From contig WHUZ01000015.1 of the NCBI GenBank assembly GCA_015179045.1, forward strand, positions 124,001-188,000: 64,000 nt of DNA, in the 5' to 3' direction. This document shows, one piece after another, positions 47,650 to 59,575 of this stretch; position 1 is the first letter of the stretch, and each line of letters opens with the position of its first letter. Below the pieces are notes generated by a model, which was not told the origin of the DNA, ran no database searches, and saw only the letters and a program-made list of their open reading frames with translations. The DNA comes from Kalaharituber pfeilii. Taxonomy: Eukaryota > Ascomycota > Pezizomycetes > Pezizales > Pezizaceae. Position numbers and translations under genes: made by a program.

Positions 47650-48125
47650 GACATAAGATAGGTAGGAGAGGGAAGGGAGTAGGAGAGGCGGTAGGAGATG
47701 TGATAAGAGGAGGCTTACAAAGAGGCTAAAGAGGAGGCAGTAGGGCAGGTGGTAGGAGAATGGAAGGGGGTACAGGCAGAAATGCGATCTGGAGGTGTAT
47801 AGAGGAGGAGTTGGAGGAGGGGTTGTGGCAAATAGCACTGCCGAGATTAGGGGGTATAGTGAGCCATGCAAGAGGCGGGTGGGAGCGGCAATAGAAGGAG
47901 CTGTCAGCGAGGCTGTTGGGTAGGCAATGGGAGGGGGATGCGGGGGAGAGGCGATAGCAGATACGAAAGGTGCCGGAAGCAGTTGTCATAGATGCAGCGG
48001 TGCAAGAGGCAATGGGAGAGGGACAGCGGGGAAGAAGCGGTGGAGGGAGGTGGAGTGGATATTCCGCGGGCAAGGCGGTGTGAGAGGCAGTGGGGTGGGA
48101 GGGAAAGGGAGGGGGTTCAAGGGGA
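47650..48125 (+). repeat. Purine/G-rich low-complexity tract (copy B)
   Basis: Paralogue of 31700-32200. Confidence 0.6.
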
Positions 48126-49394
48126 CTCGGAGATGGAGTTGTCTACTTTTGCTCTACATAGCAGTAGTGATAGAAGTAGCAACAACAGGCCATGGGGAGC
48201 CGGTATAGAAATGAGCGCCCCGGTTCAAATTTGAATTGGAGAAGAGAATTGTCCAGCATCTAAAAGACGGAATGTGATGCTCCAGTTCGATATAACTAAA
48301 TTCCGGTGGACTCAGGCTAACCAGTTTTTCATTTTTCATTTCTATTTTTTTTACCTTCCCTGGCTCTGAGTCCTGAGAAAGTGGCGCCAGGCGACTAGGT
48401 TGCGGTGTTTCGCTGGATGTCAAACAGAGTTTTGGGCAGTCCATCACCCGCGGACCTCCGGAGCCATGGCTGCGACAGTCATTTGTGGTGCGGACAGGAC
48501 GGCGATGCATGCGATAGGGAGGACGGAAGCAGCGCTGCTGGGCTCAAGGCTTAATAGACTTACTACATACATACATGCATACTCCTTACGCGCCTCCGTC
48601 TCATCCGCCCCGTACGCCGCCCTCCCGGAGCGCCACCAGCCTGACCATTGAGACATACAGCTGTCTGAGTTTCTCGCTTGTAATTCCCACCCCGTCCCTA
48701 GCCATCCAGCGAGGTTCCGCAGGGCCCTGGACTTCGCAAGCCTCCCCTCTCCATATGGTCTGAATGTGAACTTAATATGCTGTCGTGCTCCACGCGCAAC
48801 ATCTACATGATCTGAGGTGCTCCCTTCAACACTGTGATCAGGCGCTGAGTTTTTTTTCCTCTACTACCCTTACCTTGGACCCCCGACTTCGGTTAACACC
48901 TCGGCGGTTATTCCTTATGCTATGCTCCTTCTATGTTCCCTAGGCGCCTGACTGGCTTCTCCATAAGAAGTCATCTCCATATGGGTTCTCCATATTGTAC
49001 CTCCACTGGTCTCCTTCACTAAATCGCTGCCGCTGCTGGTGCTACTGCAATAAGTAGCATTACTGGAAACCCTTGGGGCACTCCATTGCACATCACCAGC
49101 TCCCTTCCCGTCATTTCCCAATTCTACTGCATGTGGAACTGCCTTGGTGCTGTAACCTGCCGCACGCAACGGCTTTCCCAGACAAGGTTTCACCGTCTCA
49201 ATATGCCTGATAGCTGCCATCCTAATGTCAAATAAATAGTTGAACGAGACTACGTATAAAAATGCATGCAACATGAAGTGTAGGAAATAGAGCGTAGTTA
49301 TAGAATACAATCTTAATTATGATAAAGCTAGTTAGTTGGTCTGAACATGAAGATAATGCGATAAAAAAAAAAAGTATTGAAAACAAGCAAGTTT
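48126..49394. other. Non-coding right end of copy B and flank
   Basis: No gene recognised. Confidence 0.45.
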
Positions 49395-49560
49395 CTTTAT
49401 TATTATTATTATTTTTATATATATATCATCACTCGTGTGCTGTCCAATGGGCTATGACGAGAATAATTACATAGGAAAGTAAGGAAATAAAAATAGAACA
49501 GATAAGAAAATAAAATATAAAATAAACGGAAAAGACCCTAATCAATCACCCCGACCTAAG
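49395..49560 (-). mobile_element. Retroelement 3' end (same tail family as 19326)
   Basis: TTATTATTATT tract then GTGTGCTGTCCAATGGGCTA, matching the 19326 tail in sequence and spacing. Confidence 0.5.
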
Positions 49561-49600
49561 AAAAAAAAACAATTAAGATTGTTTAGAAATGTCGAGATGA

Positions 49601-52600
49601 TCATTCATGTTTTGTGGCAAGATTCCCAATGTCCACCTGTTCCTTAGGCTCGTTTGCTTGCTTCAAATATGCTTCCACCAGTAGTTGTGCTATTTCGTGG
49701 TTTCCCTCTTTTAGAGCTGCAGCAATTGAACATGTGGTCTCTGTGTTAGTTTGTTCCAATGTCGCGGTGGCGTGGGATAGCTTATCGAAGCCATGATTCG
49801 AATGGCAACCTTCATGGCCCACAAGAGCATTCTTTGCCAACAGGACTTTGATAGTTTCGAGAGCATCCTGATGTACTAAATTCTGGAGTTTCAACATAGA
49901 AATTGAAGCTGCATGTAGAAGGGGCATTCGTCCTCCATTATCACGTCTGTTTACCTCAGCTCCTGCTGCTATAAGCTGCTGTACAAACTCGGCATGGCCC
50001 ATTTCTGCAGCCAAGTGCAAGGGTGTCTTTCCATCTTTATTGCCTATATTGACCTGTGCGCCAGCTGCTAAGAGCTGCTTCAAAACCTCGACACGGCCTC
50101 CTTGTGCAGCGAGGTGCAAGGATGCCATCTCGAAATATGTTTTATCAACGCTGTTGACCTCCGCTCCTGCTTTTAGGAGCTTCTCTATAACCCCGACATG
50201 GCCTCCTTTTGCGGCATAGTGCAATGGCGCCCTCATATTTAGGTTGCCTCTGTTGACCTCCGCTCCAGCTTTTAGGAGCTGCTCTACAACCTCGACATGG
50301 CCTCCTTCTGCAGCATAGTGTAAGGGTGCCCTCATATTGAAGTTGCCTCTGTGCACCTCCACTCCTGCTCCTAGGAGCTGCTCTACAACCTCGTCATGGC
50401 CTTCTTCTGCAGCGTAGCGCAAGGGTGACCTCATACCAAAGTCGCCGCGGTTGACCTCCGCTCCTGCTGCTAGGAGCTGCTTTACAACCTCGACATGGCC
50501 TCCTTGTGCAGCGTGGTGCAAGGGTGCCCTCATCCCAAAGTCGGCTCTGTTGACCTCCGCTCCTACTGCTAGAAGCTGCTTTACAACCTCGACATGGCCT
50601 CCTTGTGCAGCATGGTGCAAGGGCATCTTTCCATCTTTATTGACTGTGTTGGTCTTTATTCCTGCTTCCAGGAGCTGCCTTACAACCCCGACATGGCCTC
50701 CTTCTGCAGCATGGTGCAAGGGTGTCTTCCCATTGGCTTGACCCATTCTGTTTACCTCCGCTCCGGCTTTAAAAAGCAGCTTTACAACCTCGATATGGCC
50801 CATTTCTGCGGCGCAGTGCCATGGTGTTTTCCAATCTGATATATCAACGCTGTTGATCTCGGCCCCTGCTGCTAGGAACTGCTGTATAACCTCTACATGG
50901 CCTCCTTCTGCTGCATAGTGCAAGGGTGACTTCCTATCTTTATCACTTCTATTGATGTCCGCTCTTGCTGCGAGAAGCTGCTTTACAGCCTCGACATGGC
51001 CGCCTTCTGCAGCGTAGTGTAAGGATATCTTCCTATCTTTATCACCTCCGTTGATGTCCGCTCTTGCTGCCAGAAGCTGTTTTACAACCTCGACATGGCC
51101 GCCTTCTGCAGCGTAGTGTAAGGATGTCTTCCTATCTTTATCACCTCCGTTGATGTCCGCTCTTGCTGCAAGAAGCTGCTTTACAACCTCGACATGGCCG
51201 CCTTCTGCAGCGTAGTGTAAGGATGTCTTCCTATCTTTATCACCTCCGTTGATGTCCGCTCTTGCTGCAAGAAGCTGCTTTACAACCTTGACACGACCGC
51301 CTTCTGCAGCGTAGTGTAAGGGCGTCTTCCTATCTTTATCACCTTCGTTGATGTCCCCTGTTGCTGCAAGAAGCTGTTTTATAACTTTGACATGACCTCC
51401 CTCCACAGCGTAGCATAAGGGCTCTTGTCGAAATATATCCTTGCAGTTGACCTGTGCTCCTGCTCCTAGAAGCTGCTTTACAACCTCGATATGGCCTCCT
51501 GTTGCAGCGCAATGCAAAGGTGTCTTCTCCTCTTCATCAACGCTGTTGACTTCTGCTCCTGCTGCTAGGAGCTGCTTTACAACCGCGATATGACCCTCTC
51601 TTGCAGAAGAGTGCAAGGGTGCCGCTCGACGGTAGCTAGTGGTGTTGACTGCTGCTCCTGCTTCTAGCAGCTGTTGTACAACTTCCACATGGCCTCCTTC
51701 TGCTGCATAGTACAAAGGTGTCCTGCCATCTTTATCGTATTTGTTAAGCTCCGCTCCTGCTCCTAGAAGCTGCTTGACAACCTCCATATGTTCATTTCGG
51801 ACTGCACAAGATAATGCATCAGAAGGAATTTGACCTAAACCAGCTCCGGTCTTAAACTCCCCTCTATCTATAATATAACTGAGAATTCTCACTTGTCCAG
51901 CATTAGCAGCCTCTGTTAGTAAGGAGCTCCAATTCACTGGAGCTCCTGCAAGCACAAGTCTCTCAAAAATCAATAGATGGCCTCCAGCACATGCAGAATG
52001 AAGTGCTTTGCGCAGATATTCTGGATTGTGATTAACCTCCACTCCAATCTGTAATAAATGTTCAACAGTTCGTAGGTGACCGCTTGTTGAAGCAGCCATG
52101 AGAGCCGTTTCTTTTTCACCTGTTTCATGCAAGTGAAATTCATAGTCCAACTCTGAGCCTCGGTTGAGATAGAACATTATAAGATAAGGCCAAGTGCAGC
52201 TGAGACTAGGAGAGGCATCTCAGAAACTTCATATTCATACTTTGTGCCAGAAGAAGCCTGCGTCAGAAAGCTTTGAATATATTCAGTAGGGGAAACGCCA
52301 TCTGACGCAATCTCTTGAAATACCAGTTGAACTAGTGCCTGATGTGAGTTCTGAACTGCCCATTTAAAGCACTCATAATGAGGGCCACCTGCCATTGATG
52401 GTGAATCTGATGGCCACGGGAGTTCGATCCAGCTAGACTCATTAAGAATTAAGTCCCGGAACCATCTCCAATGTAGTCCTTTATCTATGGAGGATTGACT
52501 GCTTGCTGGTAGTGTTTCGCAATGATGCAGCCAGTTTTTGCTAACATAATCAAGCAAAGTAGACTTCTGCATCTGAGGCTGGGATGCATCTGTGCCTGTA

Positions 52601-55422
52601 CTTAGTTTTGGAGACGTTGGGCTAAACACCCTCAAATTGGCACTCTTAGGCACATGTTCTCTTGATCGTTGTTCAAGAGCACGCCGGGAGGCTGTTGCAA
52701 TAAGATTTGAGCGAAGTTCTGGTGAAATCCACTCAGATACAGGCATGGAAAGTACTGATCGCTTTGGCTTTGATTTGATAGCAGCTGGTTCCAGTTGTGT
52801 TTGAAGGTCCCTAAAATGCAAGTATTGTAAACACCTTTTGGCTAGATGTATTTCTGTAGTTTGTGGCTCAATCCGAAATACCTCAAGTTGTATTGGCAGT
52901 TGATATGTGTACAGAAAGGTTACCACAGTAGAGTGTATGAAGCGGAGGGTAGATGAATCACGAACTGGCTCTTATACCACTACAAAGTTACCACAAGCCT
53001 CAATGACCTTGTCCAGGCTCGTTGGAATACGATTTAGTCCTTGTGTTTGTGTAGTATCATCATCTCTGATAACTACTGCCTCTGCAAGTTCACGTAGCGA
53101 CAACCGCCTCCTTGCCATAGTGAGCCACTTGAAAGCCTCGACTGCAATATCTTTTTTATGCTCCTTGACAATTCGTTGGAGCATCCTGATGTATGTCTCG
53201 TCTAGATTACGAGGCAATGATCGTAATGTCTCTCGGATTTCCTCATCATTGAGCTGCCTGCAAATATCTTCGATCTGTAAGGTAACCCACAGGAACCTGA
53301 GTTGCTACTGTTCAGTAGTTCACTTACCACAATTGATAACGAACAGAGGTAGGTCATATACTTACATTCCTTCAACACCAACCATCAATGCCTCCTTGAT
53401 TTCATTAGCCATTGCTGGGTCCTGGACCTGTAGTCTTCCATCATCCAAACGTTGCTTCAATGATGCATCAATATATCCTTCGATTTCAGGCCGCTGCTTT
53501 ACTTCATCAATCGAGATTGAGATGGCATTTCTAAGGTTTCTAGCCAAGTAAATCTCCTTGCGGCTCGAAAGAAAAACTTTGATGCACCGTAGTATGCTTA
53601 ATATTTGATTGATTAATTCAAGTATCTGTGCTTGAATGCTGCCAGGACATTCGTCAATGCCATCAATTATGAGGTATATGTGATTGGGAATTCTGCAAGT
53701 ACGGATGAAAAGTTCTTTCCATAAATCGGTTGATGGGATATTGTTGCATTGCTCAAAGAACCTCGCCAGATACTCTTCAAATTCACTAGGCCCATCGAAA
53801 ACTGAGAGTACTTGCTTAACCAAACTTCTTATAATTTCTTCAAACTTTAGTGAACGATAGTCGGAGAAAGTGCAAAAAAAGTATCCAATGAATGTTTTTC
53901 CAGAATCATTCTGAGTTTCCTGGACACAAGTATCTAGAAGGTGCTTCATAATGGAGGTTGATAAAACTGACTTTCCTGATCCCGCTATGGTGAGAAACAG
54001 ACAATATATATGCAGGTTAGTGACTATTCCATGCATCAAGCTACAATCAAGGTCATACATACGTATTCCATAACACCAGAGTAGTGAAGAATGGTTTGAT
54101 TGCACCCATTGTTTATACTCATCCATTTCAAATAGCCATCTCCCAGTACATGAATGACTGGCATTTGCAAATTCCAAGAATGTTATTGTATGATTATAAT
54201 CCGAGATTCGTCTCAATTGCCTTTGGCGTTCCTCAACTGTTCAGTTTAAATTTGTTGCTTATTAGTATGGCTTCTAGGTCAATGTGAGTGAAAGCCGGTT
54301 GACTTACATTTTTTCTGAGTCTTACTTTCTAATTCTAAGTCCCTAATTTTCTTCCATTGCTGCAGCTGATATTCCTTAATCCCTAAAATATACAAATGAG
54401 AATGTTGAGTTTTCCTCAAAACCTATCTGTGTATATCAAAGGCATATATCTTTAATTGACCTACCTTTTACACCTGCCTCTAGTCTCTGCCTCCATTGTC
54501 TACTGTGAATCCTTTCCTGCAACTCTTCCTCTCTATATGTTTCCCAATTGCTATTGAAAAGCAGCAGCACCTGCCTTGCTTTTCGAGCTGAAGCTTCTCT
54601 TTCAAGAACAACCTGGTATTCCACAATCTTCTGCTGAAAGAGAAGCTTTTTTTCCACATCTTGCAGTTCATTATTCAATGGTCGTACAAGTGCTCTCAAT
54701 ATCATTGTAGTGCCTGACTGGATTATTAGCAAGTTTCAGTGTGATCATTTGTATATTTCGATGATGAGATAGGTATATTATCCAACATACTTGACCTACG
54801 TAAAAACTTAAGTGCGTCTGTGCAGAACACCACAGTCTGGGCATAATAATCAAAGACTGCATCTTGAAGGCCCTGACAGTGTGGCCACAAGTCTTGAAAT
54901 TCCTTAAATATGGGACATAGTACTCCCAATTTCTCAAGCAAATCAGTGAGGCAGCTGAAGTATTGAATATAATTTCGAGCTGTCTGTTCCGCCAAGTCAG
55001 CGCCTGAGAATGCAGTTTGGCAATCAGCCTAGTTGCTTGTTCGATTCATACCAGTAACAAAATTTTGACACTACCCCACACCAAGGCAGAAATAAATGGA
55101 CTGTGCTGAATCAAGGTATCGACAATACTGGAAAATTGCTGAACTGACTGTAGAAATGCTTCGCAGCGTTTGATTTTCTTCTCCGAAACTTTTGCTTCTT
55201 TCAGGGCTGTTGTCAGGTCTAAAATGTTGCCTGGCGTTTCAGTTTGGTCTAGGGCATTTCTTTCTGCAGGTGATAGCAAGTTGCCGAAAGCATCAACAGC
55301 ATTGATCAGATTCTCCCGACCACTACAAGAGGTAATGGTTAGCATCCAAGGCACTTTAGCAGCCTTGAGTGTGCAACTTACGTCGGTTTTTGGGCTTGGG
55401 AGGTAGTAGACTGCTGAGCCAT
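49601..55422 (-). CDS. Third NACHT-ankyrin STAND protein, DUF7708-like N-terminus; possible frameshift
   Basis: Start MAQQSTTSQAQKP at 55422, donor GTAAGT at 55381; next exon from 55322 (GRENLINAVDAF, HSPFISALVWGS), then LLEKLGVLCPIFKEFQ...FCTDALKFLR: a DUF7708-like pattern common at fungal NACHT N-termini. A coiled-coil-like segment follows (54732-54436), then NACHT at 54216-53362 (Walker A AGSGKSVLSTSI, Walker B YLIIDGIDEC, VFLSSRKE), a winged helix (53217-52972, LDETYIRMLQRI...LSLRELAEAVV), linker (CLQYLHFRDLQ, LLDYVSKNWLHHC) and about 22 ankyrin repeats of the canonical 33 residues (52177-49601). The linker frame ends in TAA overlapping the ATG of the ankyrin frame (TAATG at 52179-52175). 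Either a one-base frameshift or a 35-41-nt intron (GTATGA...CTAG/TCAG) bridges this. Most exon ends are approximate. Confidence 0.8.
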
Positions 55423-56430
55423 TTAGACAGGTAGGGGAGGATTGGTTTATAAGCTTAGCTATTTCGTTATGCCTTCGGAGCGCGCTTCGGCGAGTAGATG
55501 TGTATGTATACTGAATTCAGGGACTCAAGATCCTGGGATGTGATTCGGAGCCTAAATGCTATAGCTAGTTCAAGGTCAAGTACTTGAAGATAAAGAGTTG
55601 TAATCGGCGGACGTACGAGCGGATGTGTACTGCATTATACTACTTCAGTTGCGATAAGGCTCGATCCGTATTTTGGCCAACTCAGCCCCTGATTCCACTG
55701 CCTCACCAATTCAAGCAATACCAAATCAACCCTTAAACGTGCTTATGCGGGGTTCGAGACTGTTGATGCGGCTGTGCAGCTCCCAGGGTCCAAAGCAGAG
55801 TAGAAAGCAATGTAACCACGATAAGTTAGAGGATCCAGCGGCGCTGCTGAGAGTACCATCCGTTGTATGTAGCAAGAAAGCCTATAAGTCATGTATGTTG
55901 AACTGTATCTATAGCCTGTATTCATGTACCACATATATAAATCACCTGCCGATTTAGCGATCATCAGGTTGCTGTATCATCTTCCAAACGATATGCTAAT
56001 GCGGTCTCCGTCGCCGATGATGGTGAATAGACAGCCTACATATCCAAAATTTGAACCATCCAAAAAAATAGTAGGCATATTCAGACTAGCAGTATCGGGA
56101 AATTGTCATTGACTTTTCTCTTGTCTGAATGTCCCCTGTCTTCCTGCGAATGCTAATACAAAATATTTATACCGAGATACTTGCCAAATTCACACGTAAA
56201 GTTTGGAATCGTCCTCGGTTGCTAGTGGGCTAACTAGTATCTCGGCTCGTCCCCAGGCTAGTATCTGCATCATATGCTGTTGTAACCTCAGACGCAGGCT
56301 CGAGACTCGGCTGTTGGAGTGCGATTATGGGTTACATGAACTATGTCCATGGTCAAGTATTCAGCGGAACACCCATCAAACATGAGTAGAATACCCTGCG
56401 AATATTCACGGTCAGGTTTGTTAACAATAG
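55423..56430. other. Upstream region of third NLR; no gene
   Basis: 55423-55835 is similar to 6788-7135 (GGATTGGTTTAT, TGATTCGGAGCCT, GTTGATGCG), so the promoter region is conserved with the relic. The rest is AT-rich. Confidence 0.5.
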
Positions 56431-57180
56431 GGAACTCAGACTAGAACCGGATATTTATCAGACATGAAACCGCGAATACCTTTTCATGAAATTGCGAATA
56501 CTTTTTGGTTAAAAAATCTAAACACAGTGTCTGAGGGGAGGCCTGCAATTCTTAAGGAAATCCAGTCCTTGCACTTGAGAATATTTCTCCGACATACATA
56601 GTCAAGTGCCATGGTCGTGTTCAATCGTTACCCAATCTGCAACTCGAGGCTACTCCCAAACAGCCAACACAGAAATCGCCCAAGGTTAACACAACAGTAC
56701 ATTGACGCAAATACTTGTCCACCACCAACCCGAAACGAGTCCCAAATTTTACGCCTGAATTTCGCAAGTATTCGATATACGTATTTCGGTATAAGGATTT
56801 TGCCGGAACGGAGAATTTCATATTCCAATACGCCGGATACGACCAATTTTCGGATACTTCTAGTCTGAATTCTGCGCCTCCCCTCGAATAAGTAACTTTG
56901 TTTCTTGACCAAAAAATATCTTGTGATTTTCATGTCCGGCAATATCCGGTCGAATACCCTTTATACCCAGGTTCGATTGGTGTTTGATGGAATACCTGTC
57001 CATGCACGTTAGACATTTCCTATGCATATTGATGAGTACACGACCGGATTTCCTCAGAAAATTACAAGCCCCCGCTTGAATACTTTTTCTAAATGGTGAT
57101 TTGTCGTGTAAATTTTTGACCAAAAATGTATTCCCGATTTTCATGTTCGACAATGTCCGGTAGAATACTTTAGTCTAAAT
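56431..57180. mobile_element. Nested small TIR elements with TTCAGACTAG-type ends
   Basis: GAACTCAGACTAGAA at 56431 is inverted as TTCTAGTCTGAATTC near 56863. A related pair of segments at 56907 and 57118 (GACCAAAAA, GATTTTCATGT, CAATRTCCGGT) runs to AATACTTTAGTCT. Several partial copies overlap. No ORF of interest. Confidence 0.5.
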
Positions 57181-57407
57181 ACCCTTAGCATTGCTGGATA
57201 GGCTGGCGCATCGGTCACCGCCCTCCTGGGCGTACCGTCCAGAACACATGCAACAAAACAGTTATCAACGTTATAAGAAAGTTAAAGTTCTGTAGTTATA
57301 TGACCGGCCCTCAGATACATATCCTCATGACAAAAGCATGCAAAAAAAATCAAACCATTGTTGACCTCCCCCTTCTCCTTCCGTATGGCATTCCGTCCCT
57401 CCCCCAA

Positions 57408-59575
57408 CTACTGCACAAAATCCGCCGTCACCTTCCCATACCTCACGCCATTTACCCTCAACTCAAACACCAAACTCGCGCTCAACACCGACATCTCCAT
57501 CGTAAAATGCAACCCCTCGTATTCCACATCCTTACTATTCCTCCCTGTCGTATACAAATGCTTCGGCACATCCGTCAGGTCGCTCCTTAGCTTACACACC
57601 GTGACGACTTCGTCGGTAATACAGCTCGGCGGCACCACGCTGTCGCATGCCACGAGCTCATCGACCAATATCCTCGAGTGGTGCGACTCGAAGGTGATAT
57701 AGAAGGGGAACGATATCGATTTGTCCTCAGAGACCTCACTGCCCTTGGCGATGTACCACTTGATCTGGTTCTCTGCGAGCCATCTCTCGCGTGTTGTGTC
57801 CCAGTACCTGTGAGCAGGGTCGTGCCGGGTCTCGTCATAGTATTCCCAGTATTTGACGCCGTAGTGGTGCCGGCTGCGTCGAGTTTGCACGATGGTTTCC
57901 ATGCCCCGAATGACAGCTCCACGGACGACCGCAGTCCACGCGTCTACGGGCTGCAGAACAACATCAGGATGAACGGGAGTAGCAAGCATGGGAGTGTATT
58001 TCGATTTAAGCCGGGAAAAGAGATACTCAGAGGAGCCAAAGCCACCAACTAGGAGGATGGCCTAAGCAGTATTGTCAGTAAAGTGAAAAGAGGAATATTG
58101 AGGAGCAACGTACAGTGACCTGTTTGCCTTTGGCAGTGACAGAATTGATTTGCCCGTCGACAAGCTTGACGACCTCTTGGATGATAGGCTCAAAGATGCC
58201 TTGAATCTCCTCCCTAAAATGGCAACACTGTCAGTAACTGATACGGGAAGGGAAAGGTGTCAAGATGGAAACTAACCTTGTGACACTCATAAACCCACAA
58301 TCAATACCTAGTACCTCATCGTCCGGTAAGCCAGGGAATTGAATTGGGAATACATCCTGGTCCTCTCCATCCACAAATACCCGCTTGACATACTCTTCCC
58401 AGCTCTTTAACGCGGCTAATTTTGTCCTTTCCTTCATTGAATAATATAACGCTGGCCCTAGCCTCTGCTTCACAAACTCTTCAAATCGCCGATTTAGAAA
58501 CGCCGATCCGCAAAGATCACCCGTGCCAGTCACGCTCTCTTTGAGTTGAAGACTGGGCTGTGTCCGAGTCACCTCGTAGCTGATCAAATCCACCGTGCCA
58601 CCCCCCGCGTCACATACCACAAAATTGTCCCCGACCTGCAGGTTCCCAGGTTGAATGCTCTTGAGCGTATACAGAGCAGCCGCCTCCGGTTCGCTAATCA
58701 ACCTAATCTGAAAACACCTCGCCATTCCCGTCCTCTCCGCAGCCATCAATGTGGCATGCTTACTTTTGTCACTCCAAACAGCCGGACATGTCAGCACCCA
58801 CTCTATCCGTGTATTCTCCACAAATGTTTTCCCGAGAGCTCTCGTCAATGTCGTCATTGTATGGTCGTACAGCATCTGCAGATAATCCCTGACAACATCA
58901 ATGATTGTCCGGGGGGTAGTCGACAGTCCGGAGGTTGTCCGGAGTTGCGCTTGAATATTCGGAAGGGAGACAAAGTCTGGAGGTTTTTGTTGAGGGTCAA
59001 GGAATAGTTTGAAGCATTCGATGCAATTTTGAAATGGTTTAACCTGGAAACCCCATTTCGGCGGTGACCCATCACGCTCGTAGGCGATTTTGGAAGGGAC
59101 CTTAGGTGAGGTAAGGTTGATTCCACCGGGCCAGCTCTGGTAGAAAATTTACATTCTCAGTTTCAATGACCTAAGGAAGGATTGACAGGTATAATCACCT
59201 GAATCACGTGTATGTCTTGTGGAGATCCTGTATATCCCCATGCGACACTTAGGAAAATTAGCACAGGTCGGTAATACTTCTATCAGTTCTCCACACCCTG
59301 AGTGCCACCTACCCGCTATACGTTGTCCCAAAATCAACTCCAACAATTAACCGATGTGAGCTCGGATCAGCTCCCGCGGCGCCCCCGTTTCCAGCAGCAG
59401 TGCCGGTTCCCGCCCCAGCTTCTCCCCCTGATCCTGTACCACTACTACTCGATAATCCTTTTAGTCCAGGTGACGAAGCTGGCGATCCGGATCCCGTTGT
59501 TGACGAATATTCTGACAATCGTGCCTCCTTCAGAAGCCGACTTATGTTGAGCTCTGGTCCACCGGAAGGGTTCAT
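57408..59575 (-). CDS. Hsp70-like ATPase (HSPA12-like), 5 exons, 641 aa
   Basis: Exons (minus): 59575-59313, 59247-59199, 59136-58277, 58213-58114, 58061-57408; introns of 49-65 nt, phases consistent. A low-complexity Gly/Ala/Ser-rich N-terminus (1-75) is followed by the phosphate-1 motif VGVDFGTTYSGVAW (about 80-93), VPSKIAYE, phosphate-2 VVCDAGGGTVDLISYEV (about 270) and the adenosine motif AILLVGGFGSSEYLFSRL (about 425). The divergent C-terminal lobe lacks the classical Hsp70 substrate-binding domain, as in HSPA12 and the many fungal 'Hsp70-like/actin-like ATPase' paralogues. Likely a cytosolic ATP-binding protein; substrates of this fungal family are unknown. All ATP-binding motifs are intact and there is no stop, so it is probably functional. 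It lies near the third NLR but nothing shows a functional link. Confidence 0.9.

Larger units (their letters stand above)
33818..49188. repeat. Segmental duplication, copy B (~15.4 kb)
   Basis: Direct-orientation paralogue of 20241-33215. The length difference is explained by +2550 bp of ankyrin repeats, +275 bp solo LTR with target duplication, -483 bp foldback element with target duplication, and small indels. Confidence 0.95.

Noticed and set aside
52907..53551. 214-codon plus ORF
   Set aside because: Antisense to the NACHT/winged-helix exons of the third NLR.
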